NCBI GenBank assembly: GCA_015956445.1
Contig: WIUZ02000017.1
Span: forward strand, 62,001 to 126,000
Direction: 5' to 3'
From: Thelephora terrestris
Taxonomy: Eukaryota; Basidiomycota; Agaricomycetes; Thelephorales; Thelephoraceae
DNA: 64,000 nucleotides
Numbering within the stretch: the first letter of the stretch is position 1; each line of letters opens with the position of its first letter. The position numbers were made by a program, and so were the translations under genes. Positions 32,557-42,972 of this stretch are shown here, in pieces. Under the pieces are notes generated by a model. That model was not told where the DNA came from, ran no database searches, and was given only the letters and a program-made list of their open reading frames with translations.

Positions 32557-35500
32557 TTAGATTCCTCCGCCTCGTTTGAGGGCATAGGGACGGCCATTCG
32601 GGCGGCGCTTGTTAGAGGGTTTCTGGTGCGAAACGGTGTTCCAACCAGCGGCAGGGACTCGTAGAGTGCTTGGGTCAAGGATGGTTTGTCCGATGGGGAC
32701 CTTCTTTTTCTTTCTGGCCTCGGCGATTGCAGTGCTCCGGGATTGGCAGTCCAGGCTGTCGGAGGGGTGTGCTTGACCACATCCACGGCAGGAGAAGTGG
32801 ATACATCTCCAGTTGGCTGAGCTGATTTCATCAATCGGTTTCTTCGAGGCAAGGCATTTCTGGCAGTTGGTGTTGTGGGTGAGTTCTGTATGTTTGGTGC
32901 TTCCACAAAGGCGACAGACTTCTGCGCAGTGGGAGTGGGTGGCGTCCAGCATCCAGCAACGTGGGCATTGTTTTAAGTGAATCTTTTCGGTCCACTCAAC
33001 TGCGCGTACGCGGGTGGCGAACATGTGGATTTCGGATTGTCGGACGTTGAGGGCAGTGGAGCCATCCGGGTCCTCAATGGTGAAGGTGAGGTTGAAGAGT
33101 TGGAGTTCGTCAGGAACATCTTTGAGGGTCCAGTCAGGGTCGTGAATGAATTTGGCAGTGGCCAGAAGAGGGTGGGAAGCTTTGACTTCCTTGAGGAGAG
33201 ATTCCTTGGACCACGTGGCGTTGTGAGCCATTTCGTCGCCGTTGACTTCATCCATAGTGTATGCTCTGCAGGGTACGCTTTTGTAGACTATTCTGGACCA
33301 GGGGGAGGGTTTGGCAAAAGTGACACCTGGGTAATCAGGTGCAAGTTCCTTGATGATGGTGCCTGAGGCGTTGTCGATGCTCTTGATAGAGGATTGGGGG
33401 GAGAATGTGACAGACAGATTGCCTGCCTGGGTCCATTTGGCTAACATGGCCTTGATGTTGTAGGCTTGTTCGCAGGCTGTGTTGATTTTGCTGATGACTG
33501 CGGGAGGAGGGATCTGGGTTCCGGGGGTGGGTTTATTGCCTCTCGGAAATTTGAGAACGTAGATGTTTCGACGGTCCTGGGCAGGGGGTCCAAATTTCGA
33601 ATTGGGATTCTTGGAGACCAGAGGGGTGTTGACCGTTCCCGAGACAGAGGCATAGGATTTGGTAGCGGGCTTTGTTGTGTTGTCGTCCTTGTGGGTGTCC
33701 TCATAGTATTCTGAATCGTTGTCCAGGTCTACCCGAGGGAAGTATTCATCAGTGCTAAACTCGGCTCCTGGGGGGTTGGGGGGGTTGGAGGGAGTGGTGG
33801 AGGGGATCTTCGAAGAAGAGGCAGCAGGGGGGGAGGTATCAGGGATATTGAGGTTACCGTTGAATCTGACTTGTCTGGATTGTTGTTGTGGTGGGCCTCC
33901 GGCCGCTTGGAGGTCGTAGTTAGAGGGAGCTTTGGACTGGGCGTTGGAGTTCCGGAGCATCTGTCTGTAGTGATTCGATTTTGCGATCATCTCATCTCGA
34001 GTCCATCCTGGAGCCCAGTTGATAGAGATGGGACCGATTTTGGGCTTGTCTGTGTACCTTGAGCGTCCGCTGTAGGTTTGCCAGTTATACTGATTACAGA
34101 TTTCAGTTTCGTCGGTTGTGGTGATCGCGCTGGAAGGGGGAAGGAGGAACCGGTTGTAATTGCCTTCTCCAAAGGCGTGTTGGATGGAAAGATATAGGAA
34201 GTTGCGTTTCCTCTGTGTTTGGACGCCCCATCCTATTCCTGTTGGGAATCCTTTTTCGTTGATGTAACCCCACCTCCCGAGGCTTACTACTCTGGCCCAC
34301 CAGCTTATGTGGTCATCGTCTAGGTCTCGGACGTTCTGGACAAACCATTCAAAACCTTCGTGAAGGTTGCTTTGGAAACATGTGACGTATTGGTCATCGT
34401 TGAGTTCGGTTTTATGGGTCGCGGGGTTGTAGGGAGGTTTGGTTGAGATCTTGGGAGTGGGAGGTCGGGGGGTTGGTGTCCTGAGTCGAGGAGTATTTGC
34501 CCTGGAGGGGAGTGGGGAGGAGGTCAGTGTGTGGGCATTGTGGTGTTGTGGGGAGGGGTCGGCAGGATGGTTATGGAGGGAGTTGATTTTCTTTTCCATG
34601 TCAGACAGTGATTTCTGCATGGCTGCCATGTGTGTAGTCAGTGAGTCTATGGCAGACTTGGTATCAAGGATAGGTTGGGGTTGTTCTTTGACAACGCGCT
34701 CGATTTCGTCCGTTCTGTTGTAGACTGCAGCAGCCAGACGAAGAATGGCATCTCGTTGTTGATTTGAGCCGTCAATCAATTGGCCGACGGCTTGTCCTGT
34801 GCGTCTAGCAGATTCACCGACGTACTCATGGAGGGTCTTGTGGTCTTCGCATAACTGTTCGAGTCTAGCGTCGAGGTGGGAGTTGATAGTCTTGAGATTG
34901 TTGTCATTGGATTGTAGGATGGCCCCGTTGACAAGGTTCTGTCCCATCGCGAATTCTTGGCGGTGGAGGAGGATGGCGCTGTTGTCGAGGAGGCCGTTGA
35001 CGGCTACTGAGAGGTTGGTGAGTCTAGTCTCGATGGTTGCAGAGTTGGCACGGGGAAGGGGGCCAGGTGGGATAGGGATTTCCAGAGTGTGGACGGTTCT
35101 GTCTGATGGGATGTGGACTGTGTCGGTATCGATTGCCAAGACAGGTTCGGAGAAGAATCTCCTGTCGGTGATGACTTTGGATTTAGGGTCTCCGGACATG
35201 TCACCCCCGTCGATGGTCCTGACAGAAGCTTTGAATGATTGGTCCATGACAACCGCTGCAATGCGTTCCTTGTGTTCTTGGATGTAGCCCAGACCGTCAT
35301 CGCGTGAGACAAATCCCACCTGGACATCAAGGCATTGGAGGATGGAAGGTACGAAAGTTGGTGTTGAGGATCGCATTCGATCTAATGGGGCGGGCGTGGG
35401 AGTTGGTTGTGCATATTCCGGGGCCACATACGAAAGGCCGGGAGAGGCAGAAGGGGAGAGGAAGATGGGCAGTCCTGTGATGGGACAGATCTGGGCGTCA

Positions 35501-36237
35501 ATCTCGAAAAGCGAGGCAGACTCCTGTTTCTGGTGCGTAGGGAGTTGAGGTACCGGCGTGGGTTCCCATCCGGAGATGGGGGTGCCAGATTGTGAGGGAG
35601 AGAAAGGGTTAGGGATGGTGGGCGGATTGAGTGAGGCGAACTCGAGGACGTCGGCGTGTTTACGCATGCGTTCTCGAGAGGCGAGGCGTTCTTGCATCCT
35701 ATGGGTGATGTCCATAGATTCTCGTTCGCGAATGTTCCTGTCCGGGTCTGTGGAGGAAATGCGTCGACTGATGACAGGAGAGGAAGGGAGAGAAGCGTTA
35801 AGGCGGAGGGACATTCTCCTCTTGCCCATGGACTTTGTTTGTGAGATTTTAGTATGAGCTGTTTTTGGTTTTTTAACGGAGTCCGGCGAGTTCGCACGCG
35901 AACCCGCAATGGAAGCAGGGCGAGGGAAAGAAACCGGGTCGTTTAAGTTAAGAGTGGGTGGGTTGGGCCTGTCCTTCCTCTTGTTGTTACCCTGCAATCC
36001 GTCCATGAAAGGTGGAATATGTTGGAGGGTAGAGAGTCTGGCGGCAGACTCGGGGAAAGGGGAAGGGGGAGCAAAGGTGAATTCTGTGGTGTTAGCTTGG
36101 GGGTCGCCTGGACCTGTAAGTGCGAATCCGGTGCGGATCGGAGACCTGGGCTTCGGGGAGACGATCTGCAGACTGTGATTCCCTTCCAGAGGGTTGTGAG
36201 AGCCAGGGTTGTCAGGAGATTGACCTGGGTGAGACAT
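32557..36237 (-). CDS. LINE ORF1, Gag-like RNA-binding protein
   Basis: The first ATG inside the element is at 36237 (MSHPGQSPDNPGSHNP), giving about 1,226 codons; the frame is open further upstream only across the target-site duplication. The N-terminal half is Ser/Pro-rich and disordered. A coiled-coil region lies near residues 430-580 (ETRLTNLSVAVNGLL, DSLTTHMAAMQKSLSDMEKK). The C-terminus has several Cys/His knuckles (CPRCWML...HSHC, CRLCGSTKH, CRGCGQAHP) for nucleic-acid binding. ORF1 proteins of LINEs coat the transcript. It ends 57 bp before ORF2 begins. Confidence 0.88.
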   Translation of the reverse strand: MSHPGQSPDNPGSHNPLEGNHSLQIVSPKPRSPIRTGFALTGPGDPQANTTEFTFAPPSPFPESAARLSTLQHIPPFMDGLQGNNKRKDRPNPPTLNLNDPVSFPRPASIAGSRANSPDSVKKPKTAHTKISQTKSMGKRRMSLRLNASLPSSPVISRRISSTDPDRNIRERESMDITHRMQERLASRERMRKHADVLEFASLNPPTIPNPFSPSQSGTPISGWEPTPVPQLPTHQKQESASLFEIDAQICPITGLPIFLSPSASPGLSYVAPEYAQPTPTPAPLDRMRSSTPTFVPSILQCLDVQVGFVSRDDGLGYIQEHKERIAAVVMDQSFKASVRTIDGGDMSGDPKSKVITDRRFFSEPVLAIDTDTVHIPSDRTVHTLEIPIPPGPLPRANSATIETRLTNLSVAVNGLLDNSAILLHRQEFAMGQNLVNGAILQSNDNNLKTINSHLDARLEQLCEDHKTLHEYVGESARRTGQAVGQLIDGSNQQRDAILRLAAAVYNRTDEIERVVKEQPQPILDTKSAIDSLTTHMAAMQKSLSDMEKKINSLHNHPADPSPQHHNAHTLTSSPLPSRANTPRLRTPTPRPPTPKISTKPPYNPATHKTELNDDQYVTCFQSNLHEGFEWFVQNVRDLDDDHISWWARVVSLGRWGYINEKGFPTGIGWGVQTQRKRNFLYLSIQHAFGEGNYNRFLLPPSSAITTTDETEICNQYNWQTYSGRSRYTDKPKIGPISINWAPGWTRDEMIAKSNHYRQMLRNSNAQSKAPSNYDLQAAGGPPQQQSRQVRFNGNLNIPDTSPPAASSSKIPSTTPSNPPNPPGAEFSTDEYFPRVDLDNDSEYYEDTHKDDNTTKPATKSYASVSGTVNTPLVSKNPNSKFGPPAQDRRNIYVLKFPRGNKPTPGTQIPPPAVISKINTACEQAYNIKAMLAKWTQAGNLSVTFSPQSSIKSIDNASGTIIKELAPDYPGVTFAKPSPWSRIVYKSVPCRAYTMDEVNGDEMAHNATWSKESLLKEVKASHPLLATAKFIHDPDWTLKDVPDELQLFNLTFTIEDPDGSTALNVRQSEIHMFATRVRAVEWTEKIHLKQCPRCWMLDATHSHCAEVCRLCGSTKHTELTHNTNCQKCLASKKPIDEISSANWRCIHFSCRGCGQAHPSDSLDCQSRSTAIAEARKKKKVPIGQTILDPSTLRVPAAGWNTVSHQKPSNKRRPNGRPYALKRGGGI

Positions 36238-36308
36238 GGGTACAGTAACAAGAGAAATTGTTTGAGCGCTAAAGTGGGATGGTGGTGGTAAAGGGAAGAG
36301 AAGGGATG

Positions 36309-36321
36309 AATCGATCACATG
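36309..36321. repeat. Target-site duplication of the LINE, right copy
   Basis: Exact second copy of aatcgatcacatg from 17518-17530, at the 5' end of the LINE. Confidence 0.9.
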
Positions 36322-37015
36322 TTCTCGCACCCTCCTTCGGCACCACCGCCACGCCAGCCATGCCTTGCGGACGTGAAAGAACTCCTATCTTTGCCTCGCC
36401 CGCCCATTATCATGTCGTCGCTCGTTCGTTGAGAAGCTTTGGATTTTCTGTAACAGTGGCGACAGCAATCATCACATTCGGACTTGCTGAGCAAGAAATA
36501 TTTGAGGACCTGAATAGCACTGGCGCCGCGCCTTTTTCACCTCACCAGTTCGGAAACCCACATTCATACAACATTGGTGAAAGCCCAATTCGTCGGTCTA
36601 GAAGCACCTGGGTTTCAACGTGTTCTGGCGTGGGCTCTGCTGAACATTTTCCGAGGATTCCCCCCACACGCGTCAGTCACCCCTCTCGGACCCGTCAGGT
36701 TCTGCGCAGGTCTAGATCTGTGTGCTGTGCCACCAAGTTTGGGCGGGGGCTCGCAGCGGATCTTGGAAGATAAAGACGAGAGGAGAGCATCTTCAACACG
36801 CATATATTGGAGGGGCTTGAAGGACAATCCGACCTTGAAGCTGAAGCTCGTAATGAAGATCTTAAAATGTGGCAGTGCGGACAAGAACGCGTATTGTAAA
36901 TGCCATTCGCGGTCCTTTTGCAAATTCCAGGCTGTCAGTGGAAGATATGTCGCAAATTTCTTTTGGAAATTATAATCGCACGTGATTGCAATCAAATGAA
37001 AATCAATAAAAGTCC
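36322..37015. other. No confident gene; former upstream region of the oxidoreductase gene
   Basis: Before the LINE inserted, this sequence adjoined 17517 and so lay upstream of the Gfo/Idh/MocA gene. Open frames on both strands (for example + 36279-36773) show no recognisable domain; a small real gene with introns cannot be excluded. Confidence 0.45.
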
Positions 37016-37105
37016 AGATTACAGTCGCCGGTCCGGCACAAAATTAGATTACAGTTGCCGGTCCGGCACAATATTAGATTAAAGTTGCCTGTCCGGCACA
37101 AAATC
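37016..37105. repeat. Three 30-bp tandem repeats
   Basis: Units 37016-37045, 37046-37075 and 37076-37105 share agatta(c/a)agt(c/t)gcc and gtccggcaca. Only a few positions differ between units. They border the gene-fragment mosaic. Confidence 0.85.
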
Positions 37106-37139
37106 CAATCGAAGTTGCGCGCCGTTCAATTAAAATAGA

Positions 37140-37346
37140 CAACTGGCTGTCGCCTGGGTGTCCACGGCCGATGTTCTGGTTCGCCTTTCTCTTCTGCCTG
37201 AAGTGCATGTCAAGGTGAGCTTCCAACTTTCCCTTGCCGGTCGCGTCATCTGAGAAGCGACGCCCACACTGTTTACACTGGACCGTTCGTTTCAGGAAGA
37301 GTTCATCAAAATTCGGCTTATATCTGGAGAGTAGATTAGAAATCAA
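37140..37346 (-). pseudogene. Pcf11-like fragment: C-terminal zinc-finger exon, truncated
   Basis: Reads VQCKQCGRRFSDDATGKGK then HLDMHFRQKRKANQNIGRGH, the conserved zinc-binding segment of the cleavage/polyadenylation factor Pcf11. The family normally continues SRSWF after GRGH. Here it changes to unrelated residues and stops, so the fragment is cut at that point. It is the last piece of the mosaic that begins near 39.3 kb, all in one orientation. Confidence 0.7.
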
Positions 37347-37488
37347 CGAGGCAGCTCTGCAGAAATGGCGTTCGGTACTTACCTAGCGATTCATGCTGTC
37401 GAGAGCTCGATCCTCTGGGAAAGAAGCTTTCGCGCGTGCTCTGACATATTCTTATTCGAGGAGTCTGTCGACTCCGACTTTGGTTCAT

Positions 37489-37690
37489 TCACAACGTTCG
37501 AAGTCGCACGCCAGCCTGGTTAGTGGGTGCAGAAGGTATAGCAGATACGGGTTGCACAGGAGGAGCAGGGGGGAAAGACGGCTCCACATCAAGAGTATCT
37601 TGAGGGTATGCATGTTGAGGTGGAGCAGATGAAGGGCCAGCGTGATTGTAGCTATACTGGCGCAACCAGACTGAGCAAAGAATCAGCTTC
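37489..37690 (-). pseudogene. Proline-rich piece, probably Pcf11 linker
   Basis: Reads GPSSAPPQHAYPQDTLDVEP then PSFPPAPPVQPVSAIPSAP. Low-complexity Pro-rich sequence of this kind separates the Pcf11 helical region from its zinc finger, and it lies in that order here. Assignment rests on position more than on sequence. Confidence 0.4.
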
Positions 37691-37739
37691 AAGGAAGTGG
37701 GAGAGTTGACATGGGTGACCCACAAAGCAACGTCGAATG

Positions 37740-38095
37740 CAGCTTGTCGGCGTAGGGAATCAGGATGGGTGACGCCAGCATAAATAGCAGAACATGTCCA
37801 ATCAAGAAGTCCGAGCTCCACAACGAGAGTTCAATGATCTTGACGAGGAATTCTCGAGCTGGCTGGGACATGACGTGTGCGCCGAGGTTCCTTCCATACC
37901 ACCTTCCGGTCCACCAAGCTTTGTTGGTCTCGTCGTGTTTGAACTCGCGGGTCAAAAGCACCGAGATTAAGATCTTGAAGATGGCGCGCTGAATGAAGAT
38001 CACGACAACGAGACCGAGGACAGCATGAGAGACGTCCCAGAGTTCCAAAAACCACTGGATACAAAAAGGTTCTGGTGAGAACGTGTTACTGGAGA
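37740..38095 (-). pseudogene. 1,3-beta-glucan synthase (FKS) fragment
   Basis: About 115 residues match a late membrane-domain part of the fungal cell-wall glucan synthase: LELWDVSHAVLG, FKILISVLLTREFKHDETNK, AWWTGRWYGRNLG, MSQPAREFLVKIIELSLWS and LFMLASPILIPYADKLHST. The intact enzyme is close to 1,800 residues, so only a few percent is present. Both ends pass directly into Pcf11-like sequence on the same strand. This is a captured or transposed gene piece, not a glucan synthase gene. Confidence 0.8.
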
Positions 38096-38199
38096 AGAGG
38101 TGTCGGACGGCGTACCAGGAACTCGAAGAACGAGTAAGTAGTAGAAGGCGGCAGAGCTGACATGTTGGGGGCAACGGGGTATGACTGGGGAGGTGGTTG

Positions 38200-38358
38200 A
38201 ACAGAAGGGCGGGTGATGTTCCTAAGTTGACTCAGTATTTGGCGCAGTTCATCCTGGAATAGCCTGTTCTCCACGAATTGGCGAAGCTGAAAGATAACGT
38301 CACTTGCCTGATCACGAGGAAACAGCGACAAGATGTAGCTCACCTGATGTAAGACCGG
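38200..38358 (-). pseudogene. Pcf11-like fragment: middle helical region
   Basis: Reads VLHQ, a 57-bp intron (38343-38287, GTGAGC...CAG), then LRQFVENRLFQDELRQILSQ, which resembles the helical segment after the CTD-interacting domain in Pcf11. The intron is preserved, so the piece derives from genomic DNA rather than cDNA. It continues directly from the AAA-like piece upstream. Confidence 0.6.
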
Positions 38359-38995
38359 AAGCCACTCCGACTTCTTGGTTCCCCCAGCACGCTCGCGTCC
38401 AGACGAGTAGGCCGACCGCTGGTTCGTCAGGACGTTTGTCGCACTTTGTACACTGCCAGCCCCAGAACCACCCTTGGAAGGTTGCACTTTCGGGACCAAA
38501 GGTGGCGTCACGCCAAAGACTATCGTCGTCGGGTTGAGCACAGGAGACGTCGTCCTCGCAATCGGACCGGATCTTCTCTGGCAAACGGACTGGAGCAGCG
38601 CCGGGTACCAGTGACTCGCGGAAGCGGCGAGGGTATTGAAATCCCTCATATATACGATCCTAGGTTTTCTGGGCGAGGAGCTGGAAGACGCAGAACCTTC
38701 GGCAGTACCATCTGCGTCTGCTGGAGGTGGCGTTACGTTGATCAGATCATCCAAAAATGATTTAAGTTTAGGCTGGGTGGTTCGGGAGATACTGCGAGTC
38801 CCCACCCGGTTCAAGATGACCGGTGGGGTCATCAAGTGAACAGTCATATGCGCAGTGGGGAACTGGCTAGGGTAGTAGTAATCTTCATCCTCCGCGGCGA
38901 GTGCGGAACGCTTCGAGGACGATTGCGACGGGGTTGTTGGAGAGACTTGGAAATGAAGAGGATGGTCGGGTAATTGGAGCACGTTCGCAGCTAAG
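38359..38995 (-). pseudogene. AAA-ATPase-like N-terminal fragment
   Basis: About 210 residues reading PRKPRIVYMRDFNTLAAS, HWYPALLQSVCQRRSGPI and TSPVLNPTTIVFGVTPPL, with Ser-rich spacers. I associate this pattern with the regulatory part of mitochondrial or membrane AAA-ATPases in mushrooms. The Walker A/B ATPase core is absent. It sits between two Pcf11-like pieces in the same frame and strand. The family call is from memory and moderately sure. Confidence 0.5.
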
Positions 38996-39009
38996 TCGGA
39001 CGCATACAA

Positions 39010-39300
39010 TCAACACATAAAAATGGGCGTGCAGCGGGTAGACGCACCTTGACCAAACTGCCCAGCCGAGCCCATCGCCAACTGCCAGTGGGTCCTCACG
39101 GTGTTATTATACGGATTAGACTGCACCTCACGTTCCGCCTGACCGACGGCAAACTGCAACTCGCCTAGGACCTGCGCTGGGGATATGCGACCGCTGTCCT
39201 GAATTCCGAGCGTCACGAGCAGTAAAGACAGTCGGGGACCAAAGGTACTTACTGACGAAGCGTTGGTGCCAAACAGGTCTTGTTCGGTTGCGGCACAGCG
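39010..39300 (-). pseudogene. Pcf11-like fragment: upstream piece
   Basis: Reads ISPAQVLGELQFAVGQAERE then VQSNPYNN, resembling the segment of Pcf11 that precedes the LRQ helix (ELEF.LGQKERALQSNPY in relatives). Further upstream DLFGTNASS may be an earlier exon. A donor site follows GQFGQ. It is the first piece of the Pcf11/AAA/FKS mosaic. Confidence 0.5.
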
Positions 39301-39513
39301 CCGAAAAGCTCAGCCAAGGGGAAAACGAACCTGTCCGAACACTAAGAACTCAATCCTGTACCGTCTCGCACTCAACGAAGCACATGACTCTCACCTGGAA
39401 TCATCTGCAGTCACTAATGAGATGTTGGTGCGATCGGTTGGCCTGATTCCAGCATGGGCCGTGGGAAGGCTGTAGTTCCCTTTTTCTTCCGGCTTCCTTC
39501 TTATCGCTATCCG

Positions 39514-42500
39514 ATGGCATCGTCCAAACAAGAGTGCCCTCACTGTCACCACCTATTCAAGCCCTCAGGCATTGGGAACCACAAAAAGGCCTGTAAAAAA
39601 AAGCTTGAGATTGCTGAAAAGGAGGCCCAATTTCGTGCCGAATTTGTTCCTGAGCCCCCAAAAAGTGGGTTTTACATGCTGCAGATGGACATCTACATAA
39701 TCTATGTTTGTTTAGGCTCTCTCCCAGCTCCCAGGTTCATTGCTCCATGGGAGAGAGATACTCATGCTGGCCCATCATGGGTGGATGGCACGTCACAACA
39801 TGCCTGTTGAGTCCCCATCCTTTGCATTTGCTTGACTCATCATTTTGATCATTGATTGCAGCTCCTGATCATGGAGGCACCACCCCTGACATGGACCACA
39901 CAGACAGTGCTCCCCACTCAACTCACAATTATGTGGATGATGACATCCAAGTGGAATATCACCCAAACAGTGGTCGTCAGACTGACACCTTCAAACTCAA
40001 CGAGTATCGTCAATCAGCCACGGTGGCTAACACAACAGTAGACCCTGAGCCATGGGCTCCTTTTCGAACAAGGGAGGATTTTGAGTTTGCAGAGATTGCA
40101 TTGGAAGCTGGAATGACAAGGGGGCAAGTGAATGCACTAACAAAGCTGTTTCATAAATGCATCAGCAAGGGAGAGGGAAGCTTCACCATCTCAAACCATA
40201 AAGATATGGCAGACACATTTAAAAAGGCTGCCAATCGATTGACAAAGGTATTGTCCAAAGTTTCTGGCTATCCTGACATCAATCAATTTGTTATCCTAGT
40301 TTGAAAAGAAGATCATCACTCCCAAGTATAAAGATAACGAACGAGAATTTGATGTCTGGGTTCGACCAATCATGGAGTGGGCAGAGGAGATGCTGCAAGA
40401 TGAAGATCTCATTCCCCACTTTGTTTGGGATGCCCAGCGTGTTTCAAAGTTCAACAGCAGTTCAGAGTCATGGGTCCGTGTCTTCGATGAACCATGGACT
40501 GCAAACCGGTTCTGGGAAATTCAAGTAGGTCCATATACCATCTGGGTTTGATAGTAATCATCTCACTCTCTCATCAGACAAACCTTCCAAAAGATGCAAA
40601 GCCCCTCACATTCTGTTTTTTTGCAGATAAGACAAAACTCTCTTCCTTTGGTACCCAGAAGGGCTACCCAGTGATTGCACGGTGTACAAATCTTCCTGTC
40701 AAATTACGGAATGGGACTGGTATTGGTGGAGGGAGAATTGTTGGATGGCTCCCAATTGTAAGCCTATGTTCATTTCCTCCACTATTCTCATGCTGATATC
40801 ATACCACTAAGATTGAAGAGGAAGCACAGGAATCTGGGAAGAGAGACTATGTGAATTTCAAGCGAGTCATTTGGCATGACTCGTTTTATGAGTTGATGGA
40901 CTCAATTCATGCTGTCTCAAAAACGGGGCTCCACATCAGATGTGCTGATGGGATCATACGTCATCTCTTCCCTGTCATCTTGATCCTCTCAGCTGATTAT
41001 GAAGAACAGTACGAGTCATCTTTTATACTATGTTCCTCACTTGTGCTTATGCTTATATTTTGAACAAGGTGTTTTATGGCACTTATTCGAGGTGGGGGGA
41101 GCGACTATCCATGCCCCATTTGTCTGGTCCCAAAGACCCAGATGTGTGATGGGTCAACACACCCACTTCGGACGTCAGAGGGTATGCAGAAGGTGTATGA
41201 TGAGGCAGTGGCAATGGGTACCATAACACAACGAGAAGAGCATCTCAAGAACTATGGAGTCCGTAATGTGGAGGTGTGTGAAGCCCATTCAACTGTGATT
41301 GAATCCCACTTAAATTTTATATACAACAGAATATCTTTTGGAGCCTTCAAAATTCAGATCCCCATAGGGCCCTATCATTTGATCGTTTGCATGCAAACCA
41401 TCTTGGTTTGTTTAAGGACCACCTGTGGCAGGAGGCAAAACGATTGGTTGCAGCAGAGGGAAAGCCAGCATTGGGTCAGGTTGATAGACAGTTGGTGCAA
41501 CTCTTATCAACTACCGGTCTCCTACTTACATCACTTGCAAGGATTATGGACTTTCCTCGATGGCGTGGACTTCACCACTTTGCTCATGGGGCCATGGCAA
41601 TAACATTCTCAGATGGTTCAACATTTGAGGACCTCTCAAAGGTATTTTTGCAAGTAGCCTCTGGAGCAAGGATAGCTAAAAGTTGCACCCAGATTTCCAT
41701 GTTTGTGTTACATAACATTTTTGAAGAGGGAACTCCAGGCTACATCCTGTTGAAGGCACTCCGGTGCCATATTGAGGTTGACATCTATGCCAGCCTTGAA
41801 GTACACACAGAAGCAACTATTGCATCAGGAAGGAAAAAATTGACTGACTTTTACAGATTTATAGAGGCAAGTCCTCTCTCCATCATGCTGTATAATTCTT
41901 GATCTCAGCCATGCAACCTCCAATTCAGGAATACATGGGAAAGGAGAACAATGACCTGGACACAAAAACTGGGACTTCCCCAAGATCCATTCCCAGCTGC
42001 ATCTATTTGATGATATTGTTGCCAAGGGAGCAACTCGCAACTACAATACAAAAACAAATGAAAGCCTCAACCGGCCAGTGAGAGGAATATATCTCAATCG
42101 GACAAATTTCAGAGATGTTGCTGAGCAGGTATGCTGCATCATTTATGACCACACTATTCTCATCACATTGCAGATCCTCAATCTCATTCACTTGGAGTAT
42201 CTGGTCTGTTTTATTCGTGCAAAACTCGACAAACTTGATCAAATGAAGAAGGAACGGGATGCAGAGGAGCTAGATGTGAGGGACCAGACAGATGTCTTGG
42301 CAACTGCAACAACAGCACCAAAAGAAACAACTCACGTTTACCTTGGTGCTCCAGCAAAGGATGAAACACCACTTTCAGAACTCACAAACCCTGCTGGGTT
42401 CTCAGTTCCTAATCTTCCAAAACTGCTGGAAACATTTGTCAACTGTTTTCGTACTCAGGAGGAGGGTTACTATAGGGTCCGAAAAGAACACACAGTGATT

Positions 42501-42972
42501 AAATCATTTTCTGCCTAGCCAGAAAGTACTAACATATAACCAGGTTCAAGAATTTCACTATTTGCGAGTCACTTATAAGTCAATGGTCAATTGGCAAGAC
42601 AATGTTGACTATCTCCGTTGCAACGAATCATTTTTTGGTCATCCACGATATGATCACGTGATTGTTGCAGCTGAGAATGGATCCTTTTTTGCTCAACTCT
42701 TATGCCTTTTCAAAATTCAGTCAGGCACTCGTTCCCACTCCCTAGCTCTTACCCGGACTTATGGTCGACCTCCTGGGGCTATCCGGCGTAAGGACAGAGA
42801 GCTTGGCCTTTATCGTGTTCGGGTGAAGATCAATCCATACAAAATTATTCCTGTTGAGTCAATTATTCGTGGTGCTGTGCTTGTAAAGGATGCTGCCAGT
42901 CCAGGTGACCACTTTGTTGTAGATACGATTGATGGTGACATGTTTTTGCGCATGGCTGCCCTCTCCTTATAG
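39514..42972 (+). mobile_element. Plavaka-type DNA transposon, transposase gene
   Basis: A multi-exon gene spreads over about 3.5 kb. It starts with a C2H2-like motif (ECPHCHHLFKPSGIGNHKKAC). The family's conserved blocks follow: PFRTREDFEFAEIALEAGMT, FDVWVRPIMEWAEEML, FFADKTKLSSFGTQKGYPVI, ADGIIRHLFPVILILSADYE, YPCPICLVPK and SFDRLHANHLGLFKDHLW. A long C-terminal region ends DHFVVDTIDGDMFLRMAALSL. Exons are separated by about ten short introns, not all resolved; one join near 41.93 kb may hide a frame break. Plavaka elements are CACTA-like cut-and-paste transposons common in mushrooms. I found no terminal repeats, so the ends of the element are unknown. Confidence 0.8.

Larger units (their letters stand above)
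17531..36308 (-). mobile_element. Full-length LINE (non-LTR retrotransposon), interrupted by an LTR element
   Basis: The element runs on the minus strand from 36308 (5' end) to a 19-nt poly(A) tail at 17549-17531, and is bounded by an exact 13-bp duplication. It has a 71-nt 5' leader, ORF1 (36237-32557) with zinc knuckles, ORF2 (from 32499) with an APE-type endonuclease, reverse transcriptase and RNase H, and a third overlapping frame. Without the nested 9,245-bp LTR element and its 4-bp duplication it is about 9.5 kb. The presence of RNase H and APE endonuclease fits the Tad1/I-like groups. The intact 5' end, tail and duplication show target-primed insertion of a full-length copy. ORF2 is split by a frame change, so this copy may be unable to move by itself. 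Confidence 0.92.

Noticed and set aside
35909-36178. Plus-strand frames antisense to LINE ORF1
   Set aside because: Shadows of the long ORF1; same for the many antisense frames across 19.5-36 kb.
36279-36773. 164-codon + frame beside the LINE
   Set aside because: Crosses the target-site duplication and LINE edge, and has no recognisable domain; kept only as unassigned sequence.
37016-37105. CRISPR-like direct repeats
   Set aside because: Repeats are adjacent without unique spacers and the DNA is eukaryotic; plain tandem repeat.
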